DNA of 64,000 bases from Paludibacteraceae bacterium (lineage in GTDB: Bacteria > Bacteroidota > Bacteroidia > Bacteroidales > Paludibacteraceae), in contig JAFVBR010000005.1 of the NCBI GenBank assembly GCA_017479885.1, positions 1 through 64,000 on the forward strand. The letters run 5' to 3'. A program made the translations under genes and the position numbers. The notes under the pieces were generated by a model. The model ran no database searches. It saw only the letters and a program-made list of their open reading frames with translations, and was not told the DNA's origin. The number at the start of each line of letters is the position of its first letter. Position 1 is the first letter of the stretch. Positions 51,823 to 60,285 of this stretch are shown in pieces.

Positions 51823-54015
51823 TTACTCAGTTTTTTTCTTATTGAATATTTCTGTGAGCCTCATCAACACCGGAGGCAGCCAGAGAGCCATTAGCACCAC
51901 CGATCCCATACCAATAAAGGTGACAGTACCGAGCGAGTGCATGGCAGGATGCTTGGCGAGCACAAGCACACCCATGGAAACAAGCATCAGCAGCGCCGAC
52001 AGCAGTATCGACTGCTTGTATTGATGCAGCATGGTTTTGCCTGTTTGCTTTTCGTAAATCAGACCCTCAACCATAAAAATAGTATAGTCATCGCCCTGGC
52101 CGAAGATAAAGGTGGCGAGAATAACATTCACTATATTGAACTGAATGCCTGCAAGTTGCATCAGAGCCACTATCAGCACCCAACTGACCAGCATAGGCAG
52201 GAAAGCAACAATGCCGTTTTTCACGCTGCGGAAACTGAGGCATAGGAATATCAGCACAATAAATGAGCATACGAGTCCTATATAGTTGAAGTTGTCGTTG
52301 AGTGAGGTGGCAATCATTGAGTTGAGAGCCGCGCTGTCGAATCTGCCCGGCCATAGAGCAGCCATCGTAGAAACATCACTGAGGTCCGCAGCGGCAAAGG
52401 GCTGAGTCAGCATATCGCAGAATGCAGAGAAAGAACCTTGTTTGAATCCTGCAGCAGCGGCTTCTGTTTTGAGTATATCTACAACGGCAGATGCATCTCT
52501 ATGCTGCCAATACTCATTCCACCTCTCCAACCGTTTCGTCAACTCTGCCCTCGCCGAAGCAGCAAGATAAGCAGGCTCACTGCTGTTTTCCGACAAAGTC
52601 TCAAACATAGCGAAATCCTTTCTCTGCTGCTCTGTCATATAGTTGATATGCGAGAGATTGCTGTCAAAAAGCGGTTGTTGCTTGATATATGGCACTGCCA
52701 GCGCTGTCATTAGAACAGGCACCATAAGCCATGTACTCCACTTGCGCATCTTTGCATTTCTTATCTCAGGCAGAGGCAACTCCCTTACTTTTGTATTTTC
52801 TTTGCTCATCAGATGCGGCAACACCAATATGCAAAACAAGATAGTGCCTACCAACATCACGGCGGCAAACAGACCAAGTTGCCGGAGTGCTACTGCATTG
52901 AGTGGCAGCAAGGCAAGAAAAGCACCAACTGTGGTTATATTTCCTACAATCAGCGGCGAGAGCACCTCCTTGAGAGTTTGCCTCACTGAGTCTGTATAGC
53001 GCCTGTGCACAAGCAGATGCAGCGGATAATTGACCGCAATACCAATCAATATCCCGCCTATTCCAAACACGATGGCACTCACACCTTTATTCATCATAGC
53101 CAACGCCGCCATTGCCATCAGCCACCCGAAGCCGACAGAAAGCATGATTAGCAGAATATCTGTCTTGCGGGGGAATGAGTATCCGAGCAAAAGAACAAGC
53201 ATCAACACTGTGAGTGTGAGCACCAGCACTGTGTCGTGCTTAATGCGGCGGGCATTGCCTGCTGCCACCACAGGCGCACCCAACAGACGTATGCTCACAG
53301 ATGGCATCAGTTGCATAACACTCTCTGTTTGAGACGATAGCGAATCAACGAGTAGTGCATTCTGCTTCGACTCTGTGCTGCCATAAGGCGAATCAACAAA
53401 AGCAAAACCCATTTTGCCATCGCGAGTCATCATATATCCGTTGTGCGACATAAACACCGACTGAGCACCTGCATACTGACCACTGGCACCTTTGGAGAGA
53501 GGTATAAGCCTTAGAGGGTCTGAGCTGACTGAATGCCTTAGTTGACCCATACCGGGCATAGCCAGCATCTGTTTGTCAGTCTGCAAGAGCACTCTGATGC
53601 TATCAGGGTTGAGTATCTTATCCAACCGCAGATAGTCGTTCTCATCAAGGAAATAAGGCAGATGAGAGTATATATAGTCGAGTCGTGAGAGAAAGGAGCC
53701 GAAATCGACTTCGATTATTGCATCCGGATTATATTCTGCAAAAATGTCAATAGCCTGGCATACGGTATCGGCATTATCACCCTCAAATATAACTACTATA
53801 CGGTCGGCATCACTCATCTTCGAGTATATCTGAGCCGACTCTTTGTACTCGTCGCCAACCGGCAAAAAATCCATTATATCTTCCGTAAGGCGCAGACGCG
53901 ATGAGAGTGTAGCCAATGCGACCACCACTATTGCCAGCCCTACCCACAATACGTATTTGCGGACTGACAGCCAATCATATATCCTCAGTAGAAAATTCAA
54001 AGCAGATACACGCAA
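51823..54015 (-). CDS. RND/MMPL-family exporter of the aryl-polyene-type cluster
   Basis: Inner-membrane exporter of 730 residues with two repeated halves, each having one N-terminal span, a large periplasmic domain and a group of five spans. Seen: VGLAIVVVALATL at the start, VSAIVFGIGGILIGIAVNYPLHLL in the first half and the charged FIFGQGDDYTIFMVEGL in the second, both typical of MMPL/RND proteins of aryl-polyene clusters. Likely carries the lipid-linked pigment or its precursor across the inner membrane for handover to the LolA-like protein (57600-57983). Last gene of the operon, five bases after the ligase gene. Confidence 0.85.
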   Translation of the reverse strand: MRVSALNFLLRIYDWLSVRKYVLWVGLAIVVVALATLSSRLRLTEDIMDFLPVGDEYKESAQIYSKMSDADRIVVIFEGDNADTVCQAIDIFAEYNPDAIIEVDFGSFLSRLDYIYSHLPYFLDENDYLRLDKILNPDSIRVLLQTDKQMLAMPGMGQLRHSVSSDPLRLIPLSKGASGQYAGAQSVFMSHNGYMMTRDGKMGFAFVDSPYGSTESKQNALLVDSLSSQTESVMQLMPSVSIRLLGAPVVAAGNARRIKHDTVLVLTLTVLMLVLLLGYSFPRKTDILLIMLSVGFGWLMAMAALAMMNKGVSAIVFGIGGILIGIAVNYPLHLLVHRRYTDSVRQTLKEVLSPLIVGNITTVGAFLALLPLNAVALRQLGLFAAVMLVGTILFCILVLPHLMSKENTKVRELPLPEIRNAKMRKWSTWLMVPVLMTALAVPYIKQQPLFDSNLSHINYMTEQQRKDFAMFETLSENSSEPAYLAASARAELTKRLERWNEYWQHRDASAVVDILKTEAAAAGFKQGSFSAFCDMLTQPFAAADLSDVSTMAALWPGRFDSAALNSMIATSLNDNFNYIGLVCSFIVLIFLCLSFRSVKNGIVAFLPMLVSWVLIVALMQLAGIQFNIVNVILATFIFGQGDDYTIFMVEGLIYEKQTGKTMLHQYKQSILLSALLMLVSMGVLVLAKHPAMHSLGTVTFIGMGSVVLMALWLPPVLMRLTEIFNKKKTE

Positions 54016-54020
54016 GTTGG

Positions 54021-55313
54021 TTATCTCTCGTCGATAAACTTCACGGGTTTGCGACTCTTGGCAGGGAAATTGATTGTATGGATGACATCTGCAGGCAGAA
54101 TCTCTATGTCAGGCGCTACACGCAGGCGTGCACGGAAACGGTCTTTCAGATTCTTGATGACATCCTCATGTTGCATATCAATGTTTTTCAGACCTACTCT
54201 GACCAACACCTCATCTGTGCCGGAGGCAGAAGTGCGCACCATGACCACATAGTTTTGTACATAGTCGGTATTGTCAAGCACATCGTTGATAGCAGGTGGA
54301 TAGAGTGTGGTGCCCTTAAGTTTGATCATATTGTTTTTTCTGCCAACAAGCGGAGTAAGCCTGAAAGAGTTTCTTCCGCAGCGGCAATGCTCTGTAATCT
54401 TGGCTGCTATATCTCCTGTCTTGAAGCGCAGCAGCGGCATACCTTCCACCCCGAGAGTAGTCACCACCACTTCTCCCGCATCGCCATCTTTCACCACATT
54501 GCCGTTCTCATCGACAATCTCCACAATTATCAACTCCGGATGCACATGCCCTCCGCAACCATATTGGCACTCGGAGAAGGTGGCACTCATTTCTGTCGAT
54601 GAATACGTGGCATACAACTCCACTTCCGACCACTCGTCGTGGATACGCCTGCCAAGCAGATTGAGATTAAACTGTTGGTCACGCAGACCCTCGCCTATGC
54701 CAATAATCTTCTTCACCGAGCAATGGCGATAGTCGATATTATGCTGTTTTGCATACTCTACCAAACGCAGAATGAAACTTGGCACACACATTATTGCCGT
54801 GGGGTTAAGGCGCTGAATAGTGTCCCACTGGAGTTCGGGAATACCATTGCCTACACGAATCACACCGGCACCCAGTTTCCTCAAACCGAGAAAATATGCC
54901 ATACCAGCCATGAAGCGCTTGTCAAGTGTGGTCATCAGCTGCACTCTTGACTCTTTGGTAATACCGGCACAATCAAACGACTTCATCTCGTTGTATGCCA
55001 AGCGCTGCAAATCATTGTCAGTGCAAGCAAATGTGACAGGGTCACCCATCGTTCCCGAGGTAGTGACATAATCAATCACCATACTCTCGTCAACACATAG
55101 AAAATCGCGATTGAACTTATGCAACTGCTCCTTCTCAGTGAATGGCAGATATTGCAAGTCCTCTATACACTTTATAGTACAAGGGTCTATACCCTTGTCG
55201 CGAAACATTCGCATATAATAAGGTGAGTGCTCTGCCAGATAGTGCATCTGCTGCTGCAGTTTGTCTTCCTGCAAACGCTTTATTTCTTCTGCTGACGCAA
55301 ATTCAATATCCAT
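54021..55313 (-). CDS. PaaK-like AMP-forming acyl ligase
   Basis: Adenylate-forming enzyme related to phenylacetate-CoA ligase. Motifs: TTSGTMGDPVTF (P-loop), YATYSSTEMSATF, LLRFKTGD and, at the C-terminus, RKNNMIKLKGTTLYPPAI. In aryl-polyene and flexirubin clusters, ligases of this type activate the aromatic starter (a hydroxycinnamate or benzoate) onto CoA or a carrier protein; I infer that role. I chose ATG 55313 (MDIEFASAEEIKRLQ), which overlaps the hydrolase gene by 34 bases; ATG 55343 is ten codons longer and overlaps more. Confidence 0.87.
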   Translation of the reverse strand: MDIEFASAEEIKRLQEDKLQQQMHYLAEHSPYYMRMFRDKGIDPCTIKCIEDLQYLPFTEKEQLHKFNRDFLCVDESMVIDYVTTSGTMGDPVTFACTDNDLQRLAYNEMKSFDCAGITKESRVQLMTTLDKRFMAGMAYFLGLRKLGAGVIRVGNGIPELQWDTIQRLNPTAIMCVPSFILRLVEYAKQHNIDYRHCSVKKIIGIGEGLRDQQFNLNLLGRRIHDEWSEVELYATYSSTEMSATFSECQYGCGGHVHPELIIVEIVDENGNVVKDGDAGEVVVTTLGVEGMPLLRFKTGDIAAKITEHCRCGRNSFRLTPLVGRKNNMIKLKGTTLYPPAINDVLDNTDYVQNYVVMVRTSASGTDEVLVRVGLKNIDMQHEDVIKNLKDRFRARLRVAPDIEILPADVIHTINFPAKSRKPVKFIDER

Positions 55314-56149
55314 TTCATAAACTCCGTTTTCCACTGCCGGCATTCGTTTGTGCCCTTCACCTCGGAAGCGCCAAAGCCGTGCCCGCCTGTTTTGTATTGT
55401 ATGTATTTGTGCTCCACTGCCATAGCCGTCAATGCGGAGTCAAGCAGTTCACTGTTTTCGTACTTCACTATAGGGTCATCCTGACAATTGACCAGAAAAA
55501 CAGGAGGACAATCGCTCGTAATATGCTTCTCAAGCGACAATGAGTCACGCATCATGTCATTCCATTGCCCCCATACTCCCAAAGCGCCTCTTCTGCTGCG
55601 GCGATGTGTCAGTTGCTTGTCGCTCATTGTTACCACAGGATACACGCTGCAGATGAATGCCGGTTTGTACACAGTGCGGTTATACACATACGACGACATG
55701 GCAAGATGACCGCCAGCCGAGAACCCCATCACACCTATCATATCGTTATCTCCCCCCTCCTCAGCCGCATGTGAATACACATAAGCAAGCGCATCTTCCA
55801 CATCCTCAAGCATATCAGGATACTTATTACCGACACCAAGCACGCGAAATCCGGTTATATAAGCAGCCACTGTTGCCACCCTGTATTTTAGCAGATATGC
55901 GTTTATGCCTTCCGATTGTAACCATTGGCAAACACCTGTGCCTTCTGTCTTCATGTCATGCCACGAGTAACTGCCACCTGGGCAAACAATCACAGCAATA
56001 CCCGTATTCTTCACAGAATCTGCAGCAAAATAGTCTATAGTAACCCTACCCTTTGCTCCTCGAGCATTATCACGCAGTGCATTCTTGGGTTTTGCTGCAA
56101 GCATACCGGCACACAACAAGAAAAACAATATTACGTATATCTTTTTCAA
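55280..56149 (-). CDS. exported alpha/beta-hydrolase (esterase-like)
   Basis: Hydrolase of the BD-FAE/acetyl-xylan-esterase-like group. A signal peptide (MKKIYVILFFLLCAGMLAA) leads to an oxyanion region (IAVIVCPGGSYSWHDMKTEG), the nucleophile elbow GFSAGGHLAMSSYV, an acid in VNCQDDPIVKYENSELL, and His in TGGHGFGASE. So it acts in the periplasm or outside. Its gene sits in the middle of the pigment operon and overlaps the ligase gene. I do not know such an enzyme as a standard part of aryl-polyene clusters; it might deacylate or trim the exported lipid-polyene. Reading frame and family are confident, role is not. Confidence 0.85.
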   Translation of the reverse strand: MKKIYVILFFLLCAGMLAAKPKNALRDNARGAKGRVTIDYFAADSVKNTGIAVIVCPGGSYSWHDMKTEGTGVCQWLQSEGINAYLLKYRVATVAAYITGFRVLGVGNKYPDMLEDVEDALAYVYSHAAEEGGDNDMIGVMGFSAGGHLAMSSYVYNRTVYKPAFICSVYPVVTMSDKQLTHRRSRRGALGVWGQWNDMMRDSLSLEKHITSDCPPVFLVNCQDDPIVKYENSELLDSALTAMAVEHKYIQYKTGGHGFGASEVKGTNECRQWKTEFMKWILNLRQQKK

Positions 56150-56160
56150 TGTTCTGCGAA

Positions 56161-57588
56161 TTATTCAACTTCGCTCTCTATCAGTTGGTAATAGTATTTT
56201 CTAATGTTTTTTGTCCGTTCCCTGTAACCGACACCGAAACTTTTATCTTCCGGTTTAATCTCAGGCAATATGATAACACTTATCTCCTTGGGAGAGCCGA
56301 CAATATATGGAGTTTTTTGCAAAGCATCAATATGACCACGCATCAATAAAGGCCTTATAGGAAGATTCAGTTGCTCAGCCAGATAGAAAGCACCTTTGTG
56401 AAAACGACCGAGTTCGCCGGTCATACTCCGCGTACCCTCGGGGAATATGGCAACCGAATAACCTTCGTCCACCTTCTTTTTAACTACAGGCACAAAATTA
56501 TCCATTCCCTCTTCCATCTTTATTATTCCCATTGCGCGAGCCAGAGCACCAAACAAGATGTTGTTTGCCACCCATCTCTTGCCTACAAGCACAAGATTCT
56601 CATGTAATGAAAGCAGACTCATCACATCAAGCACAGACGAGTGATTGGCGATATATATAGCAGGCTTGTTAAAGTCAAGCGCTGCGGCTCCTTCAGCCAA
56701 CTTTACTTTATAGTCAGAATTGGCAAATATACTCATAAACCAACCTGTTGCCTTACCCAGCACCCTGCGCAGTTTTTTGTGGAAACTCGGTTTTCTGCCT
56801 TCAAAGACAGTTAAAAACAGTAACGCTGAATTCAAATACAAGCACAGCAACGCGAACAATAGGGAATAGAACACCGTATAACACCATCTGCGCGGCAAGC
56901 CATAAACTACCGCCAGAATACACAATATGGTATTCAGAACTGATATTCTGCCAAAATCCTTTGCAGGACGGAAATAACTGACTCGCTTTTCTTTAGGCGG
57001 ATAATATACTCTGATTGGCACTGACACCAGAGACACATTTGCCCATGCAGTAAACACAAGTAGCAGCAATTCGGCTTCATAGCGGTTGGTCATCAGTTTC
57101 TCTCCATGCAGTCTTTCAAGCGGATACACGCGGAATCCTGTCTGCGTGTCAGGCAGATAAGTAAATGTTTGAACAAAAAACCAGAAGTTTGAGAACTTAT
57201 TGGCAAACGTATTTTTTTCTGGCATATTCTCCTGCCTAAGACCACGGGTGCCTATAATAAGAGCCTCCGGTCGTATTCTGGAAGCACGAAGCATACCTGG
57301 TAAATCCTCAGGAAAATGCTGACCATCGGAGTCGAGAGTAACCACATGAGTATAACCCATCTCACGTGCTTTCTTGAGACCTGTTTTCAGAGCATAACCT
57401 TTACCACGGTTCTTGCTGTAACTCACTATGGTCAGACGCTCGTCATTAATTGACTCAAGACTATCCTTCGTGCCGTCAGTTGCGCCATCAACCACTACTA
57501 TTACAGGCAGATACTCAAGCGTTCTCCTTACTACGTCGGCAGCAGTGGATACGTTGTTATATGTCGGTATGAGAGCACAATATTTCAT
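56161..57588 (-). CDS. GT2 glycosyltransferase fused to lysophospholipid acyltransferase
   Basis: Bifunctional protein of the aryl-polyene type. N-terminal GT2 domain (residues 1-220): IPTYNNVSTAADVVR, VVVDGATDGTKD, HVVTLDSDGQHFPEDLP, DTQTGFRVYPL. Two membrane spans follow (around 215-260). The C-terminal PlsC-like acyltransferase (about 270-475) has the HX4D motif NHSSVLD and PEGTRSMTGELGRFHKGAF. It probably builds the lipid headgroup that anchors the polyene to the outer membrane: one half transfers a sugar, the other an acyl chain. Gaps of 11 bases on both sides show it belongs to the operon. Confidence 0.88.
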   Translation of the reverse strand: MKYCALIPTYNNVSTAADVVRRTLEYLPVIVVVDGATDGTKDSLESINDERLTIVSYSKNRGKGYALKTGLKKAREMGYTHVVTLDSDGQHFPEDLPGMLRASRIRPEALIIGTRGLRQENMPEKNTFANKFSNFWFFVQTFTYLPDTQTGFRVYPLERLHGEKLMTNRYEAELLLLVFTAWANVSLVSVPIRVYYPPKEKRVSYFRPAKDFGRISVLNTILCILAVVYGLPRRWCYTVFYSLLFALLCLYLNSALLFLTVFEGRKPSFHKKLRRVLGKATGWFMSIFANSDYKVKLAEGAAALDFNKPAIYIANHSSVLDVMSLLSLHENLVLVGKRWVANNILFGALARAMGIIKMEEGMDNFVPVVKKKVDEGYSVAIFPEGTRSMTGELGRFHKGAFYLAEQLNLPIRPLLMRGHIDALQKTPYIVGSPKEISVIILPEIKPEDKSFGVGYRERTKNIRKYYYQLIESEVE

Positions 57589-57599
57589 TTCTCAGCCTA

Positions 57600-57983
57600 T
57601 TATTTAACCTTCGCATTCTTGAAGTTTATCTGCGTTTTGTCACCTGTAGGCTCTGTCAAAACCACTTCAACGGCTACATTGTCTTTGAAAAGAATCTTTA
57701 CCTCGCTGAACATCTTTCTAAGTTGTTTCGGTAGCGGGCTTATTGTCTGCCAGCCATCTGCATGCTCTTGTTCCGATACAATCAGACTCCGAATGTAGTT
57801 GAGCATTGGCTCCGGCAGTTTTGCCTCTGCCTTTCCGTCATATTGCCATGATATATTCTCAGGAGCTTCAAATCGGATGTGACCTGTCATCACCTGCGGT
57901 TCCACAAGCAAATCAGAAGTCCTCGTTTGAACAAAATCTGCATCAAACAATCCGATAAACAGTATAACGAACAATGTCTTCAT
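57600..57983 (-). CDS. short LolA-like lipid/lipoprotein carrier
   Basis: Small protein of 127 residues with an N-terminal signal (MKTLFVILFIGLFDADFVQ) and features of LolA-type periplasmic carriers: FVQTRTSDLLVEPQVMTGHI, then RFEAPENISWQYDG, and KILFKDNVAVEVVLTEPTGD with FKNAKVK at the end. LolA proteins are usually about 180-200 residues; this one lacks part of the middle. In aryl-polyene clusters a LolA-like carrier ferries the product to the outer membrane; same role inferred. Overlaps the half-transporter gene by four bases. Confidence 0.8.
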   Translation of the reverse strand: MKTLFVILFIGLFDADFVQTRTSDLLVEPQVMTGHIRFEAPENISWQYDGKAEAKLPEPMLNYIRSLIVSEQEHADGWQTISPLPKQLRKMFSEVKILFKDNVAVEVVLTEPTGDKTQINFKNAKVK

Positions 57984-58336
57984 TTAGTCAGAAAAAAACA
58001 ACCAAGCAAAATAAACAATATACCAGCCCACTGCCAATAACTGATACTTTCGTGAAATACCCACATTGCTGCCAACATTCCGAACACAAAACTCAAGGCT
58101 GTCAATGGATATGCATTCGACAACGGGAAATGGCGTAGAATATACATCCAAAGCAAGCCTGCGCTTGTAAACAACACTCCGCAACATGCAAGTTGCCAGT
58201 TAAGCAGAAGTGAATGCACAAAAAACTCCCATTTGCTTTGAGCTTTATCCATGTGAATGACTGCCAGTTTCAGCATCACCTGACCTCCGCACAACAGCAT
58301 GCTTTGCAATATGGATAACAAAACAAGTCTCAACAT
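57980..58336 (-). CDS. half-size EamA/SMR-like transporter
   Basis: Predicted membrane protein of 118 residues with four spans: LRLVLLSILQSMLLCGGQVM, WQLACCGVLFTSAGLLWMYI, AYPLTALSFVFGMLAAMW and YWQWAGILFILLGCFFL. The arrangement and the HFPLSNAYPLTAL segment resemble EamA-type half transporters such as ArnE or small multidrug resistance proteins, which work as dimers. Unexpected in a polyene cluster; it could flip a lipid carrier. Overlaps by seven bases with the upstream ketosynthase gene and by four with the LolA-like gene. Confidence 0.8.
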   Translation of the reverse strand: MLRLVLLSILQSMLLCGGQVMLKLAVIHMDKAQSKWEFFVHSLLLNWQLACCGVLFTSAGLLWMYILRHFPLSNAYPLTALSFVFGMLAAMWVFHESISYWQWAGILFILLGCFFLTK

Positions 58337-59985
58337 ACCATTACTTTTGCCTTGGCAATGTTTTCAGCATACATTCCTGCCTGCCGCAAATATTCTTGCC
58401 AACCTTCTGCAATCTCGTCATAACCGCATACAAGTACTGACTTCGCTTCGCCTGTCATAAGCAGTAATGCGGCTTGCGCCTCTGCTTCTGACATACTGTT
58501 TTTGCCATGTGAAAAAGTGGCATTATATCCCTTACACGACAACAACCTTGCCAAAGTCCCTGCAGCATTGTTATGTGTTGACGACATAAACTGCATTGGG
58601 CTTATGCCTTGCTCACCTGTAGCAGTCAGTTGCTTCAACAATTCAACGGTAGGAATCATTCCGCCCCATTGAGTACCGACAACAATAGCATCGGGTATTT
58701 CTACAGCAGCTTTTTCCAGTGCTTTATGTGCGGCTACTACCAGTTGTCTAAGCGCCGGAGTCATTCTACGGGCTTGCATTGCAGGAATATATTGCTTATA
58801 GTCGGAGTCTTCATTTGCTGTCACATATTCAGTCATGCATATCTGCCCTATATTGGGCAACATGGGTAACTCGCGTTGCTCACGACTAAGAATAACACTT
58901 GTATCATTGCCTCCGAATCCGAAAGCATTGCTCATAGCATACTTATAGTTGTCAGTTTCCATTCTCCATAGTGCGAAACAAAGCTCTATGCTTCCGCTTG
59001 CAGAAGTGGTATGGCCTGTGAGCGGTTTAGTAGATTCTATAAGTGGCAACTTTTCTCCATATAGTCTTTCTATTGCTCGCATCTCACTCGCATCATTGTT
59101 TGGAGTAGCAGTACCATGCGCATTCAGATATGGAATATCTGCAGCACTCAATCCACTCATTCTCAAAGCATCATACATAGCCCCGTAAGCGCCATCACCA
59201 TCTGGCGATGAAGCTGTTTGGTGATATGCGTCACATTTATTGCCATAGCCTGCAACATAACCATAAATCTTTGCTCCGCGTTTCTCTGCCTCTTCTGCAT
59301 CCTCAAGAACCAGATAGGCAGCTCCCTCTCCAAGATTTATCCCGTCTCGGTCGGGGGCAAATGGTCTGCATATTTTCTCCGACAATATTCCTAATGCTCC
59401 GAAACCGTTAACATGAAATCTTGTCAAAGCCTCTGTGCCTCCCGTGATAACACGTTTTGCCACACCAGTTCTCAACATCATCACTCCATGCACCAATGCA
59501 TTAAGTGCCGATGAGCATGCTGTGGATATGGTAGTTGAGTTTGCCAGACCGAAACATTGTTGCAGCATAGCAGCAGTCATGCCTGCCTCATGCTGGAATA
59601 TTGTATCAATATGTGAATAATCGCCCTGTTGCCATTCACCGTAATGGATTTCTGTAAGGTCCATACCGCCTACGGTTGTGCCATTTACAAGTTCCATTCC
59701 GCTCAGCATCTCCTTTGTCAGACCTGCATCAGTTATGGCTTCACGCAATGCAATCATTCCGAGCAATACATTTCTGCTTATTTCCTTATGCTCGTCCTGA
59801 CCGGCAAGGCGTGCCAGTTGGGCATTGCTCAGTCCGACTTCACCGAGAGGCCATTCATGATGAATGGTAGGCATTATTTGAGCCGGAGCGACTGCCGACT
59901 CTCTTGCGAGCAAATGCTCACGGTTGGCCTCTGCCCCCACTCCCAATGCAGAGATTATTCCTATGCCTGTTATAGCAATTCTCAT
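58330..59985 (-). CDS. ketosynthase fused to a chain-length-factor-like domain
   Basis: Large (551 residues) polyketide/fatty-acid type condensing enzyme. The N-terminal ketosynthase (residues about 1-370) has catalytic Cys in TISTACSSALNALV, His in YLNAHGTATPNNDASE and the KPLTGHTTSASGSIELC motif. The C-terminal 180 residues (MQARRMTPALRQLVVAAHKA, FMSSTHNNAAGTLARLL, SVLVCGYDEIAEGWQ) resemble the stand-alone chain-length-factor-like (Ketoacyl-synt_2) proteins of aryl-polyene clusters. Fusion would fix a one-to-one ratio. It overlaps the ACP gene by four bases (ATGA) and the half-transporter gene by seven. Confidence 0.88.
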   Translation of the reverse strand: MRIAITGIGIISALGVGAEANREHLLARESAVAPAQIMPTIHHEWPLGEVGLSNAQLARLAGQDEHKEISRNVLLGMIALREAITDAGLTKEMLSGMELVNGTTVGGMDLTEIHYGEWQQGDYSHIDTIFQHEAGMTAAMLQQCFGLANSTTISTACSSALNALVHGVMMLRTGVAKRVITGGTEALTRFHVNGFGALGILSEKICRPFAPDRDGINLGEGAAYLVLEDAEEAEKRGAKIYGYVAGYGNKCDAYHQTASSPDGDGAYGAMYDALRMSGLSAADIPYLNAHGTATPNNDASEMRAIERLYGEKLPLIESTKPLTGHTTSASGSIELCFALWRMETDNYKYAMSNAFGFGGNDTSVILSREQRELPMLPNIGQICMTEYVTANEDSDYKQYIPAMQARRMTPALRQLVVAAHKALEKAAVEIPDAIVVGTQWGGMIPTVELLKQLTATGEQGISPMQFMSSTHNNAAGTLARLLSCKGYNATFSHGKNSMSEAEAQAALLLMTGEAKSVLVCGYDEIAEGWQEYLRQAGMYAENIAKAKVMVC

Positions 59986-60245
59986 TTTTTGCGGTTGGCT
60001 ATTATATAAGCAGCCATAGCGTCTATGCTCGCAAACACTGCCTTCGACTGGTTTCTGTCGCTGAATTTGATGCCGTAGTTTTTGTCAAGCAACATAAGCA
60101 ACTCCAATGCGTCTATTGAGTCAAGCCCCAATCCTTCGCCGAACAATGGTGCCGCATCATCTATATCAGCAGGCGTAATGTCCTCCAAATTCAACACCTC
60201 TATCACTTGCTGTTTCAGTTGCTCTTTTAGTTCTTTATTATCCAT
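59982..60245 (-). CDS. acyl carrier protein 1
   Basis: Carrier protein of 87 residues carrying the growing chain on phosphopantetheine. The attachment serine is in GLGLDSIDALELLMLL. It has a longer N-terminal helix than fatty-acid ACPs. It is translationally coupled (ATGA) to the ketosynthase-CLF gene. A second ACP is at 62820-63065; two carriers are usual for aryl-polyene systems (one for starter, one for elongation). Confidence 0.95.
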   Translation of the reverse strand: MDNKELKEQLKQQVIEVLNLEDITPADIDDAAPLFGEGLGLDSIDALELLMLLDKNYGIKFSDRNQSKAVFASIDAMAAYIIANRKK

Positions 60246-60285
60246 TTTCTGATATTTTGTTATATTGTTTATTAAATCTTTGTTA

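Noticed and set aside
57600..57983. LolA-like gene as a truncated pseudogene
   Set aside because: It is short, but has a signal peptide, overlaps its neighbour by four bases and ends cleanly; the cluster context supports a working short form.
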